Assembly: GCA_019057775.1 (NCBI GenBank)
Contig: JAHLWT010000164.1
Span: 1-33,941 of the forward strand
From: Promethearchaeota archaeon
GTDB lineage: Archaea > Asgardarchaeota > Lokiarchaeia > Sigynarchaeales > SOKP01
Direction of reading: 5' to 3'
DNA: 33,941 nt
This document shows positions 1 to 6,832 of this stretch, piece by piece (positions within the stretch are counted from its first letter, which is position 1; the number at the start of each line of letters is the position of its first letter). The notes beneath the pieces are model-generated. The model ran no database searches. It was not told the DNA's origin and saw only the letters and a program-made list of their open reading frames with translations. Made by a program: the position numbers and the translations under genes.

Positions 1-254
1 TTATAAGGTTTCTTTTTAGGATGCTTTTTTTTAATTTTTCTTACTACTTCTTTTTCAATTGCTATATCATTATTCTTCTTTTTATTTTCTTCTGGTAATT
101 GTTTCTCTGAGGTTATCTTTTCATTTTCGGGTTTCTCCAATTCTTTTGGAATTTCTGGTTGCTTTTTAGTTATTTTTGTATTTACAGATGTATCTTCATA
201 GTTTTTATCAGTCTTTTTTACTCTTTTTTTCTGAATTAAATTTTCTTTAGACAT
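1..254 (-). CDS. N-terminal part of a Lys/Glu-rich protein, cut by window edge
   Basis: An ATG at 252-254 opens a frame that runs leftward without a stop to the first base, giving 84 residues of an unfinished protein. The visible part begins MSKENLIQKKRVKK and is almost entirely Lys, Glu, Asn and Pro, with no hydrophobic segment. It looks like a disordered, highly charged tail rather than a folded domain, so the fold and function must lie outside the window. A TATA-like stretch (tttaaataag, about 311-320, read leftward) lies some 60 bases upstream, which is compatible with a short leader. I do not recognise the family. That it is coding rests on the uninterrupted frame and the promoter-like upstream sequence. 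Confidence 0.5.
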   Translation of the reverse strand, partial: MSKENLIQKKRVKKTDKNYEDTSVNTKITKKQPEIPKELEKPENEKITSEKQLPEENKKKNNDIAIEKEVVRKIKKKHPKKKPY

Positions 255-403
255 TAGCTTTTTCCAATTTTGTCTTAATTAAATTACTTAGATAATACGA
301 CTATTCTTTTAAATAAGTTTTTAAAAGTATAGATAAAATATTGCGAAATGGTTTTGCTAGTGAAAAGCTAAAGATAGAATAGGAAAAAAAAAAGAATAGT
401 GAG

Positions 404-628
404 TTAAGCTTTGATTTTTTCGGGTTTGCTATAGTTTCTTAAATCGTTGTCTCGATGGTAGTTGAACTGCTTAGTTTTCCGCTCCCGCAAGATTTCGGTA
501 ACTAAAGAAGCGGCACCGCCCTTTAAAAACAGTTTAACGTATTTTAACTCGTTTACGCTTATACTTAGAGACTGGAGAAATTCGGGGTGCCGATAGTTCT
601 CCCATTCGATGTTTCGCAATTTTTTCAC
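404..628 (-). CDS. Small basic protein, unknown function
   Basis: I place the start at GTG 626-628 because GAGGT lies 8 bases upstream. The longer TTG start at 671-673 has no such site. The product is 74 residues, basic, and contains a short stretch VKLFLKGGAASLVTEI that could form one or two helices. It begins 5 bases after the stop of the ORF at 634-810, and its ribosome site overlaps that stop, so the two are probably translationally coupled. Codons are richer in GC than in the rest of the window, as in the neighbouring TFB-like gene. I see no known motif. It could be a small DNA-binding or plasmid/virus-type protein, but nothing visible proves that. Confidence 0.5.
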   Translation of the reverse strand: MKKLRNIEWENYRHPEFLQSLSISVNELKYVKLFLKGGAASLVTEILRERKTKQFNYHRDNDLRNYSKPEKIKA

Positions 629-633
629 GCTAA

Positions 634-810
634 CTACCTCTTTTTTGCGTATTTTTGAACCATGAAATCCCAATTGTCGGGACTAAGACATCCAGTCGGT
701 AAAAGATCGGCTACAGAGCGAACGCTGTTATTTGGTTCTAAACTGAAGACAAGACTTCTATTATTTTTTATATTAACTTTAACTTTTTGTACAACTTCAG
801 GGGAATAAAT
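634..810 (-). CDS. Small ORF with apparent ATT start, unknown function
   Basis: The frame is open leftward from a stop at 814-816 to TAG at 634-636 and contains no ATG, GTG or TTG until nine codons before the end. It nevertheless reads like protein, including the stretch SVADLLPTGCLSPDNWDF. GGTGAT, a good match to the archaeal ribosome-binding consensus, ends 5 bases before ATT at 808-810. Starting there gives 58 residues. The stop overlaps the ribosome site of the next gene (404-628), which supports genuine translation. Alternatives are a sequencing error hiding a normal start, or a 5'-truncated remnant. I do not recognise the family. Confidence 0.4.
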   Translation of the reverse strand: MYSPEVVQKVKVNIKNNRSLVFSLEPNNSVRSVADLLPTGCLSPDNWDFMVQKYAKKR

Positions 811-968
811 TTCTTATCACCGCTTTTACTTGTTAATTAGTTCGTATTTTTCCATTTTTTTGTTAAAAGTGTTTTTAAAGCAAATACTGGCGAGCTTATT
901 TAAAGAAAAATTAAGTTCTTTAATTCAGGAAAGATAAAATAAAACAAATAAAATAAACCATCTCTAAA

Positions 969-1733
969 CTAAATTTTTTTAAGCAAGAATTGCTTGAGCC
1001 GTTCCCTTGATTTTGCGAAGCCATTGAAGGCCCCAAGTTGGTTCGGCACGAAAATTTTATTCCTTATGTGATAGTGAGCTCTGGTTATATTTGTTCCGAG
1101 CGCTTCGAATATTTCAGAAAGAGCCCGAAGTTTGTAGTCGAGAGCCACGAACGAGAGCGCAATAATCAGCCCCGCCGCGATGTTGTCTTTCGTGTTTTTA
1201 AACAACGGAAAAAACTCTCTAAATATATCTCTTGTCACGTCCTTCAAATTAGAATCTAAACTAAATCTGGCAATCATTTTAGCGATTAATTGATACACAA
1301 GTTTCTCGTGGTCGCGCTTGACGTAATCTAAATAAACCGGGCTAACGATAAGCAAACCTTCTTTAAAATCAGCCAGAGAAATATTTGAAACCCGGCAGAA
1401 GTCGCGCGCCTTAATTGTCGCCCCCTTAGACCTAAAAACCGTATAAACAACGCTCGGGATTAACAGTTGCACGTTCCTAAACTTCGTGCATTTTTTAACA
1501 CGGGAGAGAACTCGATAGAATAATTCTCGGCAGTCGTTCTTATAGAAAACCAACTCGTACAACTTTAATTCTTTTACGATTGAATCAAAAATTTCGGAGA
1601 ATGGAAGTATGTAAAAATTATAATTATAAAGGGCTTCGCTAGGAGTGATATTGAACGACTTACTTATTTTTTTGTAAATTACCCCTTGTTCCCTTAAAAT
1701 TTCGATCTGACCTAACATTTCATGAGTAAGCAT
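969..1733 (-). CDS. Divergent TFB/TFIIB-like protein without zinc ribbon
   Basis: The 254-residue product resembles the cyclin-fold core of archaeal transcription factor B, which bridges TATA/TBP and RNA polymerase. Residues about 5-40 read as a helix-turn-helix (LREQGVIYKKISKSFNIT). Two repeats of the cyclin type follow. The first is roughly 80-145 (LLIPSVVYTVFRSKGATIKA). The second is roughly 175-240 (NIAAGLIIALSFVALDYKLR, then ALGTNITRAHYHIRN), similar in layout to the TFIIB pattern of a basic/Ala helix followed by a recognition helix-turn-helix. The N-terminal Cys-rich zinc ribbon of normal TFB is missing. A TATA-like box sits 24-31 bases upstream of the ATG, so the mRNA is probably leaderless. 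Codon use is more GC-rich than in most of the window, which hints at a foreign origin. The family call is from pattern recognition only. Confidence 0.55.
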   Translation of the reverse strand: MLTHEMLGQIEILREQGVIYKKISKSFNITPSEALYNYNFYILPFSEIFDSIVKELKLYELVFYKNDCRELFYRVLSRVKKCTKFRNVQLLIPSVVYTVFRSKGATIKARDFCRVSNISLADFKEGLLIVSPVYLDYVKRDHEKLVYQLIAKMIARFSLDSNLKDVTRDIFREFFPLFKNTKDNIAAGLIIALSFVALDYKLRALSEIFEALGTNITRAHYHIRNKIFVPNQLGAFNGFAKSRERLKQFLLKKI

Positions 1734-1756
1734 TAAAACAACAAAGCATCGAAAGT

Positions 1757-1786
1757 ATTTAAATAAAAAATTGCGATAATAATTTA
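1757..1786 (-). promoter_or_regulatory. Promoter element of the TFB-like gene
   Basis: Read leftward, this holds an AT-rich TATA-type core (atttaaat at 1757-1764 on the plus strand) preceded by a TCGCAA-containing upstream part. The core lies 24-31 bases before the ATG at 1731-1733, the normal archaeal TATA distance for a leaderless start. The same 30 bases recur at 2184-2213 with three differences. Confidence 0.5.
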
Positions 1787-1960
1787 GTTTAAAAAAAAGA
1801 TAATTGCTAAATACTTATCCGGCTAAGTGGAAAGGTTTAAATATTTGCAAGAAAAAATAGATATTGTAATTGTATAAAAAGATAAAATCTTTGAAGTTTT
1901 GTCCGATCTCAATTTAAATTGTGCTCGGAAAAAAAAGAAATAAAATAGGTAAATCAAACC

Positions 1961-2080
1961 ATGGCTCCTGTCATCACCTTGGATTTTTGTCTTTTGGTAG
2001 CGTGTAATACACGCTCATTTCGCTTTCCTTCTCCTATTTTATTTCTGACCTTCTCATTAGGTCGAGGTGACAGGGACCAT
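1961..2080 (-). ncRNA. Candidate structured RNA with closing stem and two hairpins
   Basis: The two ends pair with each other: 1961-1973 pairs with 2068-2080 with one mismatch, and after a 3-base bulge 1977-1979 pairs with 2065-2067. Inside are a perfect 7-bp stem (1999-2005 with 2009-2015, 3-base loop) and a 5-bp stem (2047-2051 with 2059-2063). Together they form a three-way-junction-like fold of about 120 nt that is more GC-rich than its surroundings. I choose the minus strand because the promoter-like copy at 2184-2213 points leftward towards it. It matches no RNA family I know (not 5S, tRNA, SRP or RNase P). It could instead be a small mobile element with imperfect terminal inverted repeats. 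Confidence 0.4.
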
Positions 2081-2183
2081 CTTTTCTTTTCTTTTTAACA
2101 AGTTAAAATAACAGTTAATACCAGAATATTTAGGAAAATCCGAAGTAAAGAAGGAAATAACAATTCGTAGAAATCGTTAGTGG

Positions 2184-2213
2184 ATTTAAATAAAAAAGTG
2201 CGACAATAACTTG
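2184..2213 (-). promoter_or_regulatory. Second copy of the TFB-like gene's promoter element
   Basis: The first 14 bases (atttaaataaaaaa) are identical to 1757-1770, and the following TGCGA-containing part differs at three positions. The shared stretch includes both the TATA-like core and the bases upstream of it, where TFB contacts DNA. No start codon of a sizeable leftward ORF lies 20-35 bases downstream. The candidate RNA at 1961-2080 is the only structured sequence in the expected transcript. Confidence 0.4.
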
Positions 2214-2385
2214 TTGTTGCTAAGAAAAATTCTTGCAATTACAAAAGTTTACTATTTTAAAGATCTATTTGCTGCAAGATTAACTATTGAATTGTATTTC
2301 GACGTTTTTTCTTATCCTTATGATCTTACATTTGATCAATTGCCAAATTAGATAGGGTAAATATAAATGTGATTTAATCTCAGGA

Positions 2386-2528
2386 GTAGTAGTATTTTTT
2401 GTTATAATAATCGTAACAATAACGGTAGTAGTATTAAAAAATAATAATTAAAGAATTAGAAATTAAAAGAAGTCCATTCTTTACGGTACTAAGGTACTCT
2501 TTATAGTAATAATAATTTTAACAATAAC
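2386..2528. repeat. AT-rich field of short direct repeats
   Basis: The sequence gtagtagtatt occurs at 2386-2396 and again at 2425-2435, 39 bases apart. Copies of taacaataac occur at about 2414-2423 and 2519-2528, and ggtact is doubled near 2485-2498. The stretch has no ORF and is dominated by TAA/TAG-like triplets. It lies directly upstream of the 195-residue gene. It could be an iteron-like origin, an operator array, or simple low-complexity drift. Confidence 0.35.
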
Positions 2529-2550
2529 ATCGATACTACTCTACTTTACT

Positions 2551-2580
2551 GTTAATAATGTAAACGTTAATAATGTAAAC
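2551..2580. repeat. Perfect 15-bp tandem duplication
   Basis: gttaataatgtaaac is present twice head to tail (2551-2565 and 2566-2580) in the non-coding region upstream of the gene at 2705. It may be part of the same repeat field. Confidence 0.85.
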
Positions 2581-2704
2581 TATAGTTAAATTTAAATATC
2601 TACATTTCTTTTTTGTTTCTATCAATTAAATAAATTCTTTTTAAAAGGCAAAAAGTCAATTGAAAAGAAAGAAGTAAATAATACAAAAAAAGAGGAGTTC
2701 TAAG

Positions 2705-3292
2705 ATGAAAAACCACGATAAGTTCGGGTACGATATATATGATGGCGTATTCAGGAAGATGTTGGACTACGCTAAAAAATTGGAAGAGATTGGATTTCAA
2801 GAAAGCCATTCCAAACCCAATTTGCTCTATTATATAAACGAACGATTCTCAGTCTTTGCTGATATGAGAGGCTATAAAGACGATTTGGGGCGCTTTATTC
2901 CTATTTGGGATAAAGAAAGAAAGGAAAAACCTCAATTCTACCATCAAATTACTAATTATAGCGAAAAGTATATCGGGGAAATAAATCGAAATTTATGGAA
3001 CCTTTATCAAAAGATCAAGAAACAAGTGGAATTTATAATTATCGACCTTTTTGGGGAATGCCCAGACACTTGGACTTGGATGAATAGCTTTATTCCAGCA
3101 TCTCAGTTCTTTCTTAGGAGCGATGCTCAACCGCTACTCATTGGTGATAATTGGGAATTTGACGTTTTTTATAACGGCAAATGTAGGGGATGCGATAAAA
3201 ATTTGCCGGGAAAGAATATTTTCTGCTCCTCTCTTATCTTTTTTGGAGATATTCTCAGAGATTTCCAAACTTTCAAACGACGCTCTAATTAA
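2705..3292 (+). CDS. Unknown 195-residue protein, possible frameshift near the end
   Basis: The ATG at 2705 is preceded by GAGGAG at a good distance. The product has an acidic/aromatic helical first half (DYAKKLEEIGFQE, RGYKDDLGRF) and a Cys-containing tail: C160 and C163 form CRGC and C174 follows. In this frame the protein ends FQTFKRRSN. The next frame continues to 3323 and ends SCPHKCGKK, which would supply a second Cys pair spaced like a zinc ribbon. The last 40 residues may therefore be read in the wrong frame because of an indel at about 3220-3250. No family is recognised. Its position next to repeats and the TFB-like group fits a mobile or plasmid-derived segment, but this is conjecture. 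Confidence 0.6.
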   Translation: MKNHDKFGYDIYDGVFRKMLDYAKKLEEIGFQESHSKPNLLYYINERFSVFADMRGYKDDLGRFIPIWDKERKEKPQFYHQITNYSEKYIGEINRNLWNLYQKIKKQVEFIIIDLFGECPDTWTWMNSFIPASQFFLRSDAQPLLIGDNWEFDVFYNGKCRGCDKNLPGKNIFCSSLIFFGDILRDFQTFKRRSN

Positions 3293-3323
3293 ATCGTGTC
3301 CCCATAAATGTGGTAAAAAATGA

Positions 3324-3697
3324 AAATATCGAAGGCATAATAGAAAAATTAAAAAGATTTTTATGGGGATTTTTTGAAATTACTTAAATTTTTTAATCAT
3401 ATTCAACCTTTCTTGAATTATTTGATAGTAATCTCTTGAGTGAGAAAGTTAAATCCACAATACTTCACTCGGAAAAAACCCACCACCTAATTTTCTGAGC
3501 TTTCCTTTCTTGTATTATGTTCCCATCACATACATAAAGTATTTGCTCTATATATTAGGTGTATTTTTAGCTAATATATATATTTACAATAATGTTAAAT
3601 AGCATTTTATCATTATTTTTAATGAAATACAATTTTTAAGTGAAATATAATGAAAAATGATAATAGCTATTCAGATTAACTTCCCAATGGTATTCCT
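3324..3697. other. Intergenic region upstream of the 1024-aa gene
   Basis: No ORF is supported here. The region has a weak inverted repeat (gagtga near 3438, tcactc near 3465), the palindrome listed at 3549-3580, and a TATA-like aaatataatg near 3643-3652 that would start transcription about 30 bases before the ATG at 3698. The gene at 3698 lacks a clear Shine-Dalgarno site. Confidence 0.4.
3549..3580. promoter_or_regulatory. Perfect 10-bp inverted repeat, possible operator
   Basis: tatatattag (3549-3558) is the exact reverse complement of ctaatatata (3571-3580), separated by 12 bases. It lies about 120 bases upstream of the 1024-aa lysozyme-like gene. The arms are only A/T apart from one G/C pair, so chance is a real alternative. 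A dimeric regulator site is the interesting reading. Confidence 0.3.
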
Positions 3698-6600
3698 ATG
3701 GTTGTAAGAGAAACTGAAAAAAGGTTACCTCCAAATTTTGATGATCCTAATGTACCAATTGACCCAGTAAACTTAGGACAATTTTTTAAATATAATAATG
3801 GTGATTATCTACTTGTAAGTTACCTTTCTTCACCTGTAGCATTAGGGTCAGTTATTGATTATGTTGTCTTCGTATTAAATGGGACCAATATTGATAAATA
3901 TATATGGGAAGTATTTGATGGAACTTCTTTTTCACCTCCGATAGAGACCGAAATTGGTATTTTTGAATATGAAACAAAAAAATTGGGAAATCACAGTATT
4001 ACTGTTAAATTAAAAATTGATGGTGTTGCCGATTCTGTAGGCCAATTAACTCTCAATCATGAAGTTGTTCCTTTAAATCCAGCATTAGAAAATTTTTTTA
4101 ATCCAGAAACAATATCAAATAGTCTGAATACGGAAATGAGTCAAATTGCAATTGGAGGTGACGAAATAACTTCACGAGAGCTAATCAATAATTTCAGAAA
4201 TTATATTTTGGATGCTACATCAGAAAAAATAAATGGAATGGATATTCCAGCTAGACTCCTCGCAGGAATCGCCTATAAAGAAATGAAAAGGATTCCCCGT
4301 AAAACTGGTTTTTTATCTTCGTTCCTAGCAAATATCCCCAAAATATATTCAATATATAGAAATAAAGAAATAGAAAATGTAGCAGAAGAGCTTAATAACG
4401 GAGGTACACCTAATAATGCGATAGGTGTTCTCCAGATAACACCACTAACGACTGCGATGGTATTAACAAAACCAGGAACCAGTACTACCTACCTTAATTG
4501 GCATAACTATCCCATTGATAAAAAAGAAAGAAAGAACCTTTATGAACAAGATTTAGAAAGTTATAAATTATTGGATCATAACTTTAAAATTGATTTTTTC
4601 AATTTATTAAGGTTCCCTAGGTCAAATATAGAAATCGCTGTTAAATTTCTTCAGAAGCTAAAAAATCGTGGGGAAAGATGGCCATACAATGACGGTCAAG
4701 GCACTACTAGTGAGCAACTTCTTCAAAACGAAGAAGCAGTCTCAATATTAGCAACAGAATTTAAACAAGGAAGTTATGATTTAGCCAGCCCAATAGATAA
4801 TATTAACGCTGGAGAATTGGATAATTCTTACGGTGAGACAGTTGTTAAGTTAATGACTACACCGTTTCTAACAATTGCGTTCTATGACAGTTCAAATTTA
4901 GGATTTGATGCATATGGAGGTTATGAATTACACTATAAAATTAATCTTACTAATAATGATACTATCAACCATATAAAACAGCTACAAAGAGATTTAGCTG
5001 AATTAGGTTTTCTAATAGTAGGAAATGACGATGGAGATTATGGCTTAAAAACAGAATGGGCAGTAAGAGAATTTCAAATTTACTCAAAAATGAAATTTGT
5101 CGCTAAGGAGGATATAAATGGATCAGGAAGATATATCGAGAGATTAACCCACCAAGTCAATCTTCTTCCTTATGTTGGCAAGATTACAGGGGTTGTAGAT
5201 GCCGTTACAAGAGTTTTAATTCAATATTGGAAAGCAAATCAATGGCGGTGTCCAGTCATCTTTGAAGCCAGCATAAAAGTTGGCCAAAATTATAATCCAA
5301 TCAATGGGAAAGATAATTTATGGTTGCATAATGATTTTGATGATTCCACATCACACAGCAGAGTTATTAGAGCTCGAGATTTTTCAGGTTACTATAAACT
5401 TCCCGAGGAATATGCACAAGATCTTATCATTGTTGGAAAATATTCCAATGGCAATTCGTGGGGAGGACCTACTTCGACATTTGTTCATGGGTGGAAAGGA
5501 GAAAATGGAACCGAAGTATTACCACAATTATTTCTTGGAGTAAACGAACAACAATTAGGTCAAGATAATTCAGATCAAGGAATAAAAAAACGTTCTACTT
5601 TCAAAATCATCCGAGTTATTTCAGAAATCGAATGTCTAGGATTTGTTGATTCTATAAACTGCTGGGATACTGCATATACGTCTTTGGGGGTATGTCATTG
5701 GACAATAGGACGACCAGGAGTAACTACTGGTGTTCCAATTCCAGAAGAGCCAAATTTAGAACGTGAAGGAGAATTAATTGGATATTTAGCATATTTAAAA
5801 CAATATGAACCGGAAGATTATGAAAAGGGAATCCAATTTTTTGGTGTTGATGTTGATAAGAATTGGATTGAGAAGGAAGGATTAAGTATTTTAAATATTG
5901 GTGAGAAAGCTACAGGTAAAAATTTATTTAAAAAAGCACACAGAAAATATTCTGGCTGGTTAACATTACAACAGTTGAATAATTCATTTTTATCGGTTGA
6001 TCAGGATCGATACAGAACGACTCAGAATAAAAACACTCAAGATGATAAATGTGGACATTATTATTTCAAAACATGGCATTGGTTTTATCGTCTACAGATG
6101 GCGACACGTATATTAACTTCTTTTGGACAAAGAATGTGGGATTTTGCTAGAATTCGAATAAGAGACATTTTAACTGTTCCATGGGGTGTTCCAAATGATA
6201 ATAATAGAAGAATAACGCAAAATGGAAAATTTACGGATAGAAATGGAAATGAACGTGATATTGAAATCGGTGACGTTTTTACATCAGAAAAAGCCGTAGC
6301 TCTCCTTTTAAGATGGCATATTAATCTACCAGTCCAGGTTGTATCATATAATTTTACAACTAACAAGTATCAGCCTGCAAATAAAATATTTGACGCCTTT
6401 GAGAGCGCAAAAAATGAAAATAATACCAATTTTGCTCAATCATTAATAAATTGGGGCGAAAATGAAGAAAAAGCTTTAATTAAAGGAATTCTCGATACAG
6501 TCGATGCGCTATCAAACATTTTTGATGATTTAAAAAATACTATGAATTTTGTTGATAAATTTCCACCCGATAATCTTGATGAAGAATATCCAAGAAATGT

Positions 6601-6772
6601 GGCAGCTTGGAAAAGAAGTAATAGAGGATATCAACTTGATTTGGATCAATTATCAATTGCACCAGGAGAAACTAAAGAATTAAAGGAATCACGTCTTTCT
6701 TTTAAATATTATTCAAACGATTTGCCTGATCCTCCTTACGACCGAGAAATAAGTTATTACAATTGGGGTTAA
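3698..6772 (+). CDS. Multidomain cell-wall lytic protein: lysozyme-like plus peptidoglycan-binding
   Basis: The 1024-residue product is predicted to cut and bind peptidoglycan. Residues 1-125 form a beta-rich Ig-like domain that starts MVVRETEKRLPP and closely matches the start of the 548-aa protein at 22335-23981. Residues about 150-400 resemble a lytic transglycosylase: a candidate catalytic Glu195 in IAYKEM, the GVLQITP motif at 243-249, and a late ATEF motif. A peptidoglycan-binding-1-like domain follows at about 425-520 (QLQRDLAELGF, then GLKTEWAVREFQ). The last 450 residues are a separate conserved domain with a Glu (SEIECLGF) followed by NCWDTAYTSLGVCHW near 640-668, a layout reminiscent of lysozyme-like enzymes. 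There is no signal peptide or membrane segment. The gene converges on the five-gene operon with a 60-base gap. Bacterial origin by transfer is likely. Confidence 0.8.
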   Translation: MVVRETEKRLPPNFDDPNVPIDPVNLGQFFKYNNGDYLLVSYLSSPVALGSVIDYVVFVLNGTNIDKYIWEVFDGTSFSPPIETEIGIFEYETKKLGNHSITVKLKIDGVADSVGQLTLNHEVVPLNPALENFFNPETISNSLNTEMSQIAIGGDEITSRELINNFRNYILDATSEKINGMDIPARLLAGIAYKEMKRIPRKTGFLSSFLANIPKIYSIYRNKEIENVAEELNNGGTPNNAIGVLQITPLTTAMVLTKPGTSTTYLNWHNYPIDKKERKNLYEQDLESYKLLDHNFKIDFFNLLRFPRSNIEIAVKFLQKLKNRGERWPYNDGQGTTSEQLLQNEEAVSILATEFKQGSYDLASPIDNINAGELDNSYGETVVKLMTTPFLTIAFYDSSNLGFDAYGGYELHYKINLTNNDTINHIKQLQRDLAELGFLIVGNDDGDYGLKTEWAVREFQIYSKMKFVAKEDINGSGRYIERLTHQVNLLPYVGKITGVVDAVTRVLIQYWKANQWRCPVIFEASIKVGQNYNPINGKDNLWLHNDFDDSTSHSRVIRARDFSGYYKLPEEYAQDLIIVGKYSNGNSWGGPTSTFVHGWKGENGTEVLPQLFLGVNEQQLGQDNSDQGIKKRSTFKIIRVISEIECLGFVDSINCWDTAYTSLGVCHWTIGRPGVTTGVPIPEEPNLEREGELIGYLAYLKQYEPEDYEKGIQFFGVDVDKNWIEKEGLSILNIGEKATGKNLFKKAHRKYSGWLTLQQLNNSFLSVDQDRYRTTQNKNTQDDKCGHYYFKTWHWFYRLQMATRILTSFGQRMWDFARIRIRDILTVPWGVPNDNNRRITQNGKFTDRNGNERDIEIGDVFTSEKAVALLLRWHINLPVQVVSYNFTTNKYQPANKIFDAFESAKNENNTNFAQSLINWGENEEKALIKGILDTVDALSNIFDDLKNTMNFVDKFPPDNLDEEYPRNVAAWKRSNRGYQLDLDQLSIAPGETKELKESRLSFKYYSNDLPDPPYDREISYYNWG

Positions 6773-6832
6773 AAATAAAAGCTTTAGCGAAAGTTTGTTC
6801 TTTCAATTAATTTCATTGCATCTGTAAATACT

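Noticed and set aside
1038..1259. 73-codon rightward ORF inside the TFB-like gene
   Set aside because: The leftward frame is longer, has cyclin-repeat-like sequence and a promoter at the right distance.
1961..2098. 45-codon rightward ORF starting MAPVITLDF
   Set aside because: It spans the paired arms of the candidate RNA, and its sequence is explained better by the inverted repeat; no ribosome site is present.
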